7,346 nucleotides of DNA from JBJENW01 sp051880395. GTDB lineage: Bacteria > Bacillota > Clostridia > Lachnospirales > Lachnospiraceae. Position numbers and translations under genes: made by a program. The stretch spans positions 1-7,346 of the forward strand of contig JBJENW010000327.1 in the NCBI GenBank assembly GCA_051880395.1. The letters run 5' to 3'. Under the pieces are notes generated by a model, which saw only the letters and a program-made list of their open reading frames with translations, did no database searches and was not told where the DNA came from. Below, in pieces: positions 1 through 5,713 of the stretch. How positions within the stretch are numbered: position 1 is the first letter of the stretch; every line of letters begins with the position of its first letter.

Positions 1-537
1 AACTTTCACTCCACCATTTTCTGGAACTGTAAGAAAATATCTCAACCTTCCGTCTACAATACACAGTTTCCAGTATCCGGCGGACACAGCGACAGGGGTG
101 GAGGGTACAGATCTGGCTTTGACAGAAATGCTAGTGAGTTTGGAGGGGAGCGTTTCCGATGCCTTTGCTGTTCTTCCGAGAGGCGGACTGGCTGTGCGAA
201 GCTGTATGCCCGGGAAAGAGTCTGCCTCTGAGTCTTTCCCGGGCATACAGCTTTGTGCAGACTGTCCGACATTCGGAAAACAGCAAAAATAAAGCATCGG
301 AAACGCTCCCCTCCAAACTCGACTTCATTTCTGTCTAGCCAGATCTGTACCCTCCCCCCCTGTCGCTGTGTCCGCCGGATACTGGAAACGTCCGCGTAGG
401 AAATCCCCCTCGGTTGAGATATTTTTCGTCAAAATACCCAAAAAGTGGTGGCTACGAAAATGTAGAGGGAGGTCAATAAAGTAGAGCCCGCAAAGACTTA
501 CACCCATATAAAGCGTAAATACGGTGCGAACAGTAAC
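1..537. repeat. Long imperfect palindromic element 1, left end outside window
   Basis: No gene is seen here. The stretch is an imperfect inverted repeat centred near 226-231, built of nested blocks: 199-219 pairs perfectly with 233-253 (21 bp), 136-162 with 294-320 (27 bp), 66-98 with 357-389 (33 bp), 35-47 with 412-424 (13 bp), and the CCACC-type block near 11-21 with 441-451. Short mismatched stretches separate the blocks. The right arm continues to GTGCGAACAGTAAC at 524-537, the same terminus as the second palindrome. By symmetry the left end should lie about 75-80 bases before the window, giving an element of roughly 0.6 kb. The core is visibly richer in GC than the neighbouring genes. 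Open frames inside it are mirror images of each other and have no ribosome sites, so I do not call genes. It could be a non-autonomous mobile element or a source of a long hairpin RNA; the sequence does not decide. Confidence 0.85.
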
Positions 538-576
538 TAATAGGTTAAAATAGAAAAATTTTATTCAGAAAAAATA

Positions 577-605
577 TTGACAAGACACATAAAAGGTAAT
601 ATATT
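577..605 (+). promoter_or_regulatory. Sigma-A-type promoter of the marR-flavodoxin operon
   Basis: TTGACA at 577-582 is a perfect -35 box. It is followed after 17 bases by TATATT at 600-605, which matches the -10 consensus at five of six positions. The -10 box lies inside the first of two operator palindromes, so a bound repressor would block RNA polymerase. The transcript would start near 612 and leave a leader of about 54 bases before the chosen start codon at 666. Confidence 0.85.
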
Positions 606-630
606 ACCAATAAGGGTAATGTATTACCTT
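593..630. promoter_or_regulatory. Tandem MarR-type operators overlapping the -10 box
   Basis: Two 14-bp palindromes, GGTAATATATTACC at 595-608 (perfect) and GGTAATGTATTACC at 615-628 (one imperfect pair), lie with centres 20 bp apart. The whole block 593-630 is itself a near-perfect palindrome with AAGGTAAT at both ends. Symmetric sites of this size over a promoter are typical of MarR autoregulation, and the next gene is a MarR protein. The 20-bp spacing is about two helical turns, so two dimers could sit on the same DNA face. That the encoded MarR protein binds here is inference. Confidence 0.85.
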
Positions 631-665
631 TTTGAATGCAAAGCAATTTGGAATGGAGTGGAAGT

Positions 666-1148
666 ATGAGAAATTTGGAAGAACTGATCAATATGGATGA
701 ATACCGATTTGAAGGAATGGCTCCTTCATTATTTTTACTTGGTCTGCTCAGTGCATTTGAAAATCGTTATCAGGCGAAAGCGGACAGTTTTTTTGAAGAA
801 ATCAGTTGGAAACAGTTTTTTGCGATGATCTGTATCAATCTGTGCAAGGAAAGTCCGACGTTGAAAGAATTGGCTGAGCTTATGGGAAGCTCACATCAGA
901 ATGTGAAGCAGATTTTAAATAAGCTGGAAGATAAGGGATTTGTCAAAACAATTCCGGATGAAGAAGATAAGAGAAAACAAAGAATTGTATTGACAGAGAA
1001 AACAGAAGCTTTTTGTTTGGCACATGAAGAAGGCAGTCAGAGGATCATCCGTAAGATTTTTGAGGGCATTGATGAGCAGAATATTAAAATTGTGATCCGA
1101 ACACTATTGCAAATGGAGAAGAATCTGGAAGGGGCAGATCAATCATGA
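666..1148 (+). CDS. MarR-family transcriptional regulator
   Basis: A 160-residue winged-helix regulator of usual MarR length. An N-terminal dimerisation helix region (about 1-62) is followed by the DNA-binding domain at about 66-113, with recognition-helix sequence SSHQNVKQILNKLEDKGFV and the wing DEEDKRKQRIVLT, matching the family D-x-R wing pattern, then C-terminal dimerisation helices. The ATG at 666 is preferred over an in-frame ATG at 636 because GGAG at 655-658 lies 7 bases before it, whereas 636 has no ribosome site and falls next to the operators. The stop overlaps the flavodoxin start (ATGA), so the two are translationally coupled. It probably represses its own operon through the twin operators upstream. 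Cys56 and Cys60 lie close together and a further Cys is near 117. A redox-sensing role beside a flavodoxin is possible but unproven; the ligand is unknown. Confidence 0.92.
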   Translation: MRNLEELINMDEYRFEGMAPSLFLLGLLSAFENRYQAKADSFFEEISWKQFFAMICINLCKESPTLKELAELMGSSHQNVKQILNKLEDKGFVKTIPDEEDKRKQRIVLTEKTEAFCLAHEEGSQRIIRKIFEGIDEQNIKIVIRTLLQMEKNLEGADQS

Positions 1149-1645
1149 AAAGAATCGTAGTATATCAGAGTGGAACAGGTTTTACAGCAAAATATGCAGG
1201 CTGGATTGCAGAGGAACTAAGTTGTGAGGCAAAGGAATTAAAACGTGTAAGTAAAAGTGAACTGGCAGATTATGATATGGTGGTTTATGGCGGCTGGATT
1301 ATGGCTGGCACAGTAGTCGGATACGATAAGGTAAAAACGTTCAATCTGATAAATCTGGTTGTATTTGGTGTGGGAATCTCCATGCCGGATGAGGAAATCG
1401 CGGCAAAAATTGCAATACAAAGTAAGATTCCGCAAGAGAGATTCTTCTATTTTGCAGGCGGCTATGCACCTCAGAAACTTGGAATCATGAAAAAAATGAT
1501 GCTCAATTTGATCAAAAAGTCTGTGGAAAAGAAAGAGAATAAGACGGTACAGGATATATATATGCTGGAGAGTTTCGCGGGAGTGGATCATACAAGCCGG
1601 GATGCAGCGCAAGATCTGGTTGCATATTGTATGAAACATTCATGA
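1145..1645 (+). CDS. Flavodoxin-domain protein
   Basis: A 166-residue flavodoxin-fold protein, expected to be cytoplasmic and to bind FMN. The phosphate-binding loop is at residues 8-15 (QSGTGFTA, family pattern T/S-x-T-G-x-T). It is followed by the helix KYAGWIAEEL and a strand-loop VVYGGWIMAG at about 47-56, where flavodoxins contact the isoalloxazine ring. VVFGVGISMP and FFYFAGGYAP correspond to the later strands and loops. The protein resembles the single-domain flavodoxins common in Lachnospiraceae, related to the HemG-like group, rather than the classical acidic electron-transfer flavodoxins. It is the second gene of the MarR operon with a 4-base ATGA overlap and a purine-rich site GGAAGGGG at about 1128-1135. 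The MarR protein therefore probably controls its supply. The electron donor and acceptor cannot be read from the sequence. Confidence 0.88.
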   Translation: MKRIVVYQSGTGFTAKYAGWIAEELSCEAKELKRVSKSELADYDMVVYGGWIMAGTVVGYDKVKTFNLINLVVFGVGISMPDEEIAAKIAIQSKIPQERFFYFAGGYAPQKLGIMKKMMLNLIKKSVEKKENKTVQDIYMLESFAGVDHTSRDAAQDLVAYCMKHS

Positions 1646-1703
1646 GAAATATGTCTTCATTGCTTTTGATACATAATTATGCCAAAGAAAGGAGCGAAGC
1701 ATT

Positions 1704-1955
1704 ATGCCTATCAAGGATTTACGCAATACAACTGAGATTTCTAACATCGCACACAAGGAACAGGAATCAATTTTTATTACCAAAAATGGATATAGCGACT
1801 TGGTCGTAATGAGCAGTGAATTGTATGATAAATTTGCAAAAATAAACCGCATTGACCAAGCCATCTTCGAGTCTGAGCAGGAAATCGCAAACGGAGCAGA
1901 AGCAGTTGACGCAGAGACAGTTTTTGCAGAATTGGAGAAAAAATATTTTGGATAA
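1704..1955 (+). CDS. Phd/YefM-type type II antitoxin
   Basis: An 83-residue protein with the Phd/YefM N-terminal DNA-binding and dimerisation fold. The start MPIKDLRNTTEISNIAHKEQ is followed by the diagnostic core IFITKNGYSDLVVMSSELYD at about 23-42. An acidic C-terminal tail from about residue 48 onward would wrap around the toxin. A good ribosome site AAAGGAG (1687-1693) lies about 10 bases before the ATG. The gene begins 58 bases after the flavodoxin stop. I see no convincing promoter in the gap, so it may be read from the MarR promoter or from a weak one. Its toxin partner, directly downstream, is broken, so it now probably acts alone, perhaps as a DNA-binding autoregulator or an anti-addiction protein. 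The family call is firm; the current role is inference. Confidence 0.88.
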   Translation: MPIKDLRNTTEISNIAHKEQESIFITKNGYSDLVVMSSELYDKFAKINRIDQAIFESEQEIANGAEAVDAETVFAELEKKYFG

Positions 1956-2100
1956 ATATAAGGTAAAGGTCAACCCAAAAGCAATCCGCGAATTAGACAG
2001 TATTTACGAATATATCGCTATGCATGTGGTTATGAAAGCAATAAAAATCTTTCGGAAGTTTGCTTGGAATAAGTTATTAGCTTACGAAAAAAGAATTTGA
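1948..2100 (+). pseudogene. Remnant of a RelE/ParE-superfamily toxin
   Basis: A 50-codon frame that would start at TTG 1948 overlaps the antitoxin stop in the usual toxin-antitoxin manner, with GGAG at 1934-1937 as ribosome site. Its first about 25 residues, DKYKVKVNPKAIRELDSIYEY plus IA, match the N-terminal strand and helix of RelE/ParE-type toxins. After this, family likeness is lost (MHVVMKAIKIFRKFAWNK and on) and the frame stops at 50 residues, where the family usually has 85-110. The conserved C-terminal arginine/tyrosine strand region is absent, and I could not find it in the other frames of 2101-2224. A deletion or frameshift after residue 25 is the likeliest explanation. The product should be inactive. 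Confidence 0.72.
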
Positions 2101-2224
2101 AACATTGATCTTAGGTATTGCAGATATATGGAAAGAATGAAGCGCAACATAGCAGTATGAAAGCCCCTGAGGGAGTAAATTATATTTTGGCAGTAAAAAA
2201 ATAATTTTTTCCGTCGATTCTCAG
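2101..2224. other. Non-coding gap after the toxin remnant
   Basis: No gene with a start and ribosome site is seen. The stretch may hold further decayed toxin sequence, but I cannot align it. A short AT palindrome (AAAAAATAATTTTTT) near 2198-2212 sits before the tetR promoter and has no GC stem, so I do not call a terminator. Confidence 0.4.
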
Positions 2225-2253
2225 TTGACAATTTCACACATCTGGTTTAAGAT
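2225..2253 (+). promoter_or_regulatory. Promoter of the tetR-family gene
   Basis: A perfect -35 TTGACA (2225-2230) is followed after 17 bases by TAAGAT (2248-2253), four of six matches to the -10 consensus. The operator palindrome begins 2 bases downstream and covers the expected start near 2260, which suits autorepression. Confidence 0.7.
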
Positions 2254-2254
2254 A

Positions 2255-2273
2255 TACATACCGACGGTATGTA
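2255..2273. promoter_or_regulatory. TetR-type operator 1
   Basis: The 19-base palindrome TACATACCGACGGTATGTA has perfect 8-base arms around GAC. Almost the same sequence recurs at 3014-3036 before the transporter, and nowhere else that I see in the window. Location over the tetR transcription start indicates autorepression. Confidence 0.88.
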
Positions 2274-2303
2274 AAATAAAATCATTTCGAAATGGAGGCA
2301 GAC

Positions 2304-2978
2304 ATGGCAAGAAACAAGTATCCGGAGGAGACACGCAAACGGATTTTGGATGTTTCCACGAAGCTATTTATTGAGAAAGGTTATGATCAGACCTCTCTTC
2401 AGGATATTATTGACGGGCTCGGAGGATTGACAAAAGGGGCGATCTATCATCATTTTCGTTCGAAAGAAGAAATTTTGATCGCAGTTGTCAATCGTTTATG
2501 TGATGACAACAGTGCGGAGATGGCGAGGATTCGGGATGACAGTTCTTTGACGGGAAAGGAAAGACTGGAGCAGATGTTTGTAAAATCGTTGACCAATCCC
2601 GGGCAGAAGGACATGTTTACGGTAACGCCGAATTTAATGAAAAATCCAAAGCTGTTAGTCTATTATTTACAATCGATTATAGAAAATGTTGTGCCGCACT
2701 ATATTGTTCCAGTGATCAAGCAGGGCGTGGCGGATGGTTCCATCAAAACGGAGTATCCCGAAGAACTTGCGGATGCGATCATGTTTTTGACAGATGTCTG
2801 GATGAATCCCGTAATCTTTCAGATGTCTGAGAAACAACTTATGAATCGGATCCTTTTGATCAATGAAATGTTAAAGCCGTATGGCGTGGAATTGCTCAAT
2901 AAGGAAATGATGGAGTGTATGGCAGAGTGTAGAAGAGCTGCAGAAAAATATGGAAAAACTTCTAACTGTTCAGAATAG
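2304..2978 (+). CDS. TetR/AcrR-family transcriptional repressor
   Basis: A 224-residue TetR-type regulator. The DNA-binding domain lies at about residues 9-56: ETRKRILDVSTKLFIEKGYD, then the helix-turn-helix TSLQDIIDGLGGLTKGAIYHHF followed by RSKEEIL. These are the family hallmarks (Y-x-x-T-S/T, K-G-A-I-Y-H-H-F, K-E-E-L). The remaining about 165 helical residues form the ligand and dimer domain, which is not conserved enough to name a ligand. The ATG at 2304 is chosen over the ATG at 2292 because GGAGG (2294-2298) lies 5 bases before it; the earlier ATG overlaps that site and has none of its own. Matching operators before this gene and before the transporter make it the likely repressor of both, lifted by a transported compound. 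A 17-bp hairpin covers its stop codon. Confidence 0.92.
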   Translation: MARNKYPEETRKRILDVSTKLFIEKGYDQTSLQDIIDGLGGLTKGAIYHHFRSKEEILIAVVNRLCDDNSAEMARIRDDSSLTGKERLEQMFVKSLTNPGQKDMFTVTPNLMKNPKLLVYYLQSIIENVVPHYIVPVIKQGVADGSIKTEYPEELADAIMFLTDVWMNPVIFQMSEKQLMNRILLINEMLKPYGVELLNKEMMECMAECRRAAEKYGKTSNCSE

Positions 2979-3001
2979 AATCTGTTCTGTTTTGAGCAGT
3001 T
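2964..3001 (+). other. 17-bp hairpin spanning the tetR stop codon
   Basis: Bases 2964-2980 can pair with 2985-3001 around a 4-base TCTG loop. All 17 pairs are Watson-Crick or G-U when read as plus-strand RNA. The wobble pairs all favour the plus strand as RNA rather than a DNA operator. It is followed by A-rich sequence, not a T run, so it is not a standard intrinsic terminator. It could protect the tetR mRNA end or weaken readthrough into the transporter. Confidence 0.6.
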
Positions 3002-3019
3002 AAAAAATACTGTTATACA
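2992..3019 (+). promoter_or_regulatory. Possible promoter of the MFS transporter
   Basis: TTGAGC (2992-2997) and TATACA (3014-3019) are spaced by 16 bases, each four of six to consensus or better, with the -10 box inside the operator at 3014-3036. The match is modest; the operator position is the stronger argument that a promoter is here. Confidence 0.5.
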
Positions 3020-3036
3020 TACCGATGGTATGTATA
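3014..3036. promoter_or_regulatory. TetR-type operator 2
   Basis: A 23-base palindrome with core TACATACCGATGGTATGTA, differing from operator 1 in one central base and extended by TA on both sides. It overlaps the probable -10 box of the transporter gene, so binding of the TetR protein would shut transport off. Confidence 0.88.
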
Positions 3037-3106
3037 AAAACAAAATGCGAGGAGTGACTGCGCAAAATGGAATATGCGAATGTGCAGATTACGGAAAGGA
3101 AAGAGT

Positions 3107-4351
3107 ATGAAAATGTGGAATCGAAATTTTATTATGGTAGTGTTAGGACAGATCATTTCACTGTTCGGAAATGCAATTTTACGATTTGCGCTGCCGTTAT
3201 ATTTGCTGAATGAGACAGGTTCAGCAGCGTTATTTGGAGTTGTGAGTGCGTGTGCGTTTATCCCGATGATCGTGCTGAGTCCGATTGGAGGTATTTTTGC
3301 AGACCGGGTGAATAAACGCAACATTATGGTCGTGCTTGATTTTTCAACCGCATTGTTGGTGCTTGCGGTCATCTTGTTATTAGGAAAAATGAATCTGGTC
3401 ACACTTTTGTTATGTGCACTATTCATTCTTTATGGGATTAATGGTGCTTATCAGCCCGCAGTACAGGCGAGTATACCAGCGTTATTGTCTAGTGAACATA
3501 TTATGCAGGGAAATGCCGTGATCAATCTCGTCAGTTCGTTTGCAGGACTTATCGGCCCGGTCATAGGAGGTGCTTTGTTTGGATTTTATGGAATTATGCC
3601 GATTCTCTATGTCAGCGTGGTTTGCTTTCTTTTATCTGCAACAATGGAAATTTTTATCCAGATTCCGTTTGAAAAAAAGCCTGCCCAAGGAAATATTTTT
3701 GCAATCGGATTTGGAGATTTAAAAGACAGCTTTCGCTATATCCATAAAGAACGGCCGCTGATCATGCAGTTCTCCCTTGCGGTTGCAGCCATCAACATGA
3801 TATTAAGTGCATTGATCATTATCGGACTTCCGGTGATCGTGACACAGATGCTTGACTTTGACAGTGAGACAGCGAATCGTTTGTATGGCTATGCCGAAGG
3901 GGCCATGGCGATGGGGTCTTTGTGTGGCGGTATGGGAGCAGGCATATTTGCAGGAAAGATGAAGACAAGAAATGGCTATCTGTTCTTGCTTTATGATGCG
4001 TTCACCGTCATTCCGATCGGACTTGCGATCATGCTCCCGATTCCAGCAAAGGTTTCCTATGCGATTATTTTAGTCAGCTGCTTTTTCATGATGTTTCTTG
4101 CGACCCTGTTTTCTATTCAGATCATGTCTTATCTGCAGATCATCGTACCGGAGACGCTGATCGGGAAGGTGGTTTCCTGCGCGATGTGCATCGGAATGTG
4201 CGCGACACCGATCGGTCAGGCCATTTATGGGGGACTGTTTGAACTGTTGAAGGAGAACGTATTTGTGCTGTTTTTTGCTGCGGCTGTGCTGATAGGGGGG
4301 CTGGCTTTTGCAATGAAAAAAGCATTTTTGGGATTGGAGGAGCTGGTATAA
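3107..4351 (+). CDS. MFS efflux-type transporter
   Basis: A 414-residue major facilitator protein of usual length, with about 12 hydrophobic segments, in the cytoplasmic membrane. After a short cytoplasmic start (MKMWNRNF), helix 1 is FIMVVLGQIISLFGNAILRF. The loop between helices 2 and 3, GGIFADRVNKRNIM at about 60-73, is MFS motif A (G-x-x-x-D-R-x-x-x-R/K). Overall it resembles the MFS_3/EntS/MefA-like group of drug or macrolide exporters, but the substrate cannot be told from sequence. The ATG at 3107 is chosen because AAAGGA (3096-3101) precedes it; an in-frame ATG at 3074 would add 11 polar residues and lacks a well-placed site. The gene follows a TetR-family repressor whose operator recurs just upstream, a common arrangement for inducible efflux. 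No terminator is seen before the convergent antitoxin gene 32 bases on. Confidence 0.9.
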   Translation: MKMWNRNFIMVVLGQIISLFGNAILRFALPLYLLNETGSAALFGVVSACAFIPMIVLSPIGGIFADRVNKRNIMVVLDFSTALLVLAVILLLGKMNLVTLLLCALFILYGINGAYQPAVQASIPALLSSEHIMQGNAVINLVSSFAGLIGPVIGGALFGFYGIMPILYVSVVCFLLSATMEIFIQIPFEKKPAQGNIFAIGFGDLKDSFRYIHKERPLIMQFSLAVAAINMILSALIIIGLPVIVTQMLDFDSETANRLYGYAEGAMAMGSLCGGMGAGIFAGKMKTRNGYLFLLYDAFTVIPIGLAIMLPIPAKVSYAIILVSCFFMMFLATLFSIQIMSYLQIIVPETLIGKVVSCAMCIGMCATPIGQAIYGGLFELLKENVFVLFFAAAVLIGGLAFAMKKAFLGLEELV

Positions 4352-4383
4352 TGATAGGCATGCAATCTTTTGGATAATAGAAC

Positions 4384-4647
4384 TCATCGTTTGCGGCGGC
4401 TCCTTATTTCAGACATTGCTTCTGCGAATGGTTTTGTATTGCTGGAAGCAATGTCATCCAATCCGTCTTTTAACAGACCGTATAATTCAAAGCGGCTCGT
4501 AAGTGTTTCGTAGGTTTCTATGCTCATCACAGCAAGATCGCATTTTCCATTTTGGGTAATGAATACTGGCTCAGAATAAGTATGACAAAAAGTAGAAATT
4601 TTATTGTAATTGTTTTTGAGTTCGGAGCTTGATTTAATCGTTGGCAT
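4384..4647 (-). CDS. Orphan Phd/YefM-type antitoxin
   Basis: An 87-residue protein with the Phd/YefM core: N-terminal MPTIKSSSELKNNYNKIS, then PVFITQNGKCDLAVMSIETYE at about 27-47, the same segment seen in the antitoxin at 1704. The start at 4647 is chosen because AGGAGGTGTTGCT precedes the ATG; a longer frame starting upstream has no such site. A consensus promoter (4679-4707) and a palindrome between promoter and start suggest autoregulation. No toxin gene follows: the transporter ends 32 bases beyond the stop, on the other strand. The C-terminal tail (EAMSEIRSRRKR) is basic at its end, unusual for the toxin-binding tail of this family. It may be a solitary regulator or the survivor of a lost toxin-antitoxin pair. 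Confidence 0.87.
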   Translation of the reverse strand: MPTIKSSSELKNNYNKISTFCHTYSEPVFITQNGKCDLAVMSIETYETLTSRFELYGLLKDGLDDIASSNTKPFAEAMSEIRSRRKR

Positions 4648-4660
4648 AGCAACACCTCCT

Positions 4661-4681
4661 GATTTTATTGATAACAAAATC
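4661..4681. promoter_or_regulatory. Probable operator of the orphan antitoxin
   Basis: GATTTTATT and AACAAAATC form 9-base inverted arms with one mismatch around a GAT spacer. The site lies between the minus-strand -10 box and the ribosome site, where Phd/YefM proteins usually bind to repress themselves. Confidence 0.6.
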
Positions 4682-4707
4682 ATACATAAATTTTGGTGGG
4701 AAGTCAA
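4679..4707 (-). promoter_or_regulatory. Promoter of the orphan antitoxin
   Basis: On the minus strand TTGACT (plus positions 4702-4707) is followed after exactly 17 bases by TATGAT (4679-4684). Both boxes match the consensus at five of six positions. The transcript would start near 4672. Confidence 0.8.
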
Positions 4708-4738
4708 TTGGTTAAGAAAAATGTTTCTTGCTTTTTCA

Positions 4739-4767
4739 TTGATTTTTATGGTGGAATAAGATATAAT
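4739..4767 (+). promoter_or_regulatory. Promoter upstream of the XRE operon
   Basis: TTGATT (4739-4744), a 17-base spacer and a perfect TATAAT (4762-4767). The only plus-strand genes it can serve are the XRE gene and the small membrane gene, with a leader of about 165 bases. I see no gene in 4768-4939, which holds only the palindromes listed separately. Confidence 0.65.
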
Positions 4768-4801
4768 GCGGCTAATTCAAGTAATACGAATTAGTCGCAT
4801 T
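4765..4801. promoter_or_regulatory. Inverted repeat over the -10 box and start site
   Basis: AATGCGGCTAATTC (4765-4778) and GAATTAGTCGCATT (4788-4801) are 14-base arms with one mismatch and a 9-base spacer. The left arm overlaps the -10 box and the expected start near 4774. This position suggests an operator. A terminator for plus-strand transcription is possible (TTTT follows) but less likely, because no plus-strand gene ends nearby. Confidence 0.6.
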
Positions 4802-4898
4802 TTGCTAGAATGAAGATTTCGATTCGAACATTCTTAGACGTTGTAAGGGTTTTACGCATAAAATACAGATTACTCGCTCTGTGTCCTGTCACATATTT

Positions 4899-4921
4899 AT
4901 GAAAAATGCTATGTTTTTCAT
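4899..4921. promoter_or_regulatory. Palindrome just before the XRE ribosome site
   Basis: ATGAAAAA and TTTTTCAT are perfect 8-base arms with a 7-base spacer, ending one base before the AAAGGAG ribosome site of the XRE gene. It could be an XRE operator or a weak RNA hairpin that affects translation. Confidence 0.55.
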
Positions 4922-4939
4922 GAAAGGAGAAAATATGAT

Positions 4940-5476
4940 ATGGATCAAATCAAAATAGGAATATTAATTTCTGAGTTGCGAAAAGAAAAACATCTAACAC
5001 AGGAACAGTTAGGAGAAAAACTAGGCGTTTCTCAAAAAAGTATTTCACGGTGGGAAACAGGAAGAAACATGCCAGATATATCTTTATTAAAACCTCTTTC
5101 TGTAGAACTTGGAATTACTGTTTCAGAATTAATAGAAGGAGAGAGGAGTGAATTGTTAAACAATGAAAAAGAAAATTGTATTGACGAAATGATTGAATAC
5201 ACCACCCAAGCAAGAAAAAACAACAGTACATTATGGAATGATGTTAACTTTATAACTACAGTGATATCTGTTTTAGCAGTTATTTTATTGGTTATTGGCG
5301 TTGCAGAACAACATCTTATGATTCCTACAATGGTTCTATGTTTGTTACTGGTAATTGTAATAGTAAGAATTGTTTTTTGCAAATGCCCAGGATGTGGTAA
5401 AACATTGCCATATTTTCTTGGGAAGGCTAAGGTGTGTCCACATTGTGGTTTAAAAATAAGTAGAGAGGAAAAATAA
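4940..5476 (+). CDS. Membrane-anchored XRE regulator with zinc ribbon
   Basis: A 178-residue protein with three parts. Residues 8-62 are an XRE/Cro-type helix-turn-helix (LRKEKHLTQEQLGEKLGVSQ, then SISRWETGRNMPDISLLKPL and LGITVSELIEGE). A polar linker runs to about 100. Two hydrophobic helices follow at about 103-122 and 126-146, then a short C-terminal zinc ribbon with C149-x-x-C152 and C166-x-x-C169, plus Cys147. The ribosome site AAAGGAG (4922-4928) is 11 bases before the ATG. The gene ends 2 bases before a small two-helix membrane gene, a clear operon. The architecture suggests a DNA-binding protein tethered to the membrane that receives a signal there and possibly partners with the small protein. 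Similar XRE proteins with C-terminal membrane segments are common in Firmicutes; the signal is unknown. Codon use is markedly AT-rich compared with the T-box operon, a hint of separate origin. Confidence 0.88.
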   Translation: MDQIKIGILISELRKEKHLTQEQLGEKLGVSQKSISRWETGRNMPDISLLKPLSVELGITVSELIEGERSELLNNEKENCIDEMIEYTTQARKNNSTLWNDVNFITTVISVLAVILLVIGVAEQHLMIPTMVLCLLLVIVIVRIVFCKCPGCGKTLPYFLGKAKVCPHCGLKISREEK

Positions 5477-5478
5477 AA

Positions 5479-5658
5479 ATGGGATTTTTAGGAATTATAG
5501 CACTAGTTGTAATAGCGTTATTTGTGATATTGATATATTTTATAGTTACTGGAATAAAACAAAAAAATTGGAAAAGAATTGTTTTTTCAATTCTAGTGTG
5601 TATATTAATTGCTGGAATGATGTATTATAGTTTAATTACATTTATTACATCAATGTAG
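5479..5658 (+). CDS. Small two-helix membrane protein
   Basis: A 59-residue hydrophobic protein not recognised as a named family. Helix 1 is at about residues 2-23 (GFLGIIALVVIALFVILIYF and on), a basic loop KQKNWKR lies at about 28-34, and helix 2 spans about 35-57. The positive loop suggests a hairpin with both ends outside and the loop in the cytoplasm. The ATG comes 2 bases after the XRE stop, with AGAGGAAA at about 5463-5470 inside the end of that gene as ribosome site, so translation is probably coupled. The reading frame is intact and runs from start to stop at the expected spacing. It may be a partner of the membrane-anchored XRE protein, for example an antagonist or sensor subunit; that is inference from position only. 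Confidence 0.75.
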   Translation: MGFLGIIALVVIALFVILIYFIVTGIKQKNWKRIVFSILVCILIAGMMYYSLITFITSM

Positions 5659-5713
5659 TGAGCAAGTGTGAATTTTTTCATTCACCCAGAAAGAAGATGC
5701 TAAAACTTCTGTT

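Noticed and set aside
54..507. Overlapping open frames of 60-72 codons on both strands inside the first palindrome
   Set aside because: They mirror each other across the inverted repeat, have no ribosome sites and resemble no protein family.
1238..1639. A 133-codon minus-strand frame opposite the flavodoxin gene
   Set aside because: The plus strand has clear flavodoxin motifs; the minus frame has no ribosome site and no recognisable domain.
3067..3213. A 48-codon frame (ATG at 3067) overlapping the start of the transporter, considered as a leader peptide
   Set aside because: The possible ribosome site is too far from the ATG and the rest of the frame is just the transporter gene read out of frame.
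4070..4387. Minus-strand frames opposite the end of the transporter gene, considered as a missing toxin for the orphan antitoxin
   Set aside because: They lie antisense to conserved membrane helices and show no RelE/ParE or other toxin motif.
4808..4860. GATTCGAAC-like sequence near 4821-4829, considered as a tRNA fragment or attachment site
   Set aside because: No acceptor or anticodon stem can be built around it, and no integrase gene or direct repeat is seen.
5665..5685. Short inverted repeat GTGAAT/ATTCAC after the small membrane gene, considered as a terminator
   Set aside because: The stem is only about six pairs and the T run sits in the loop rather than after the stem.
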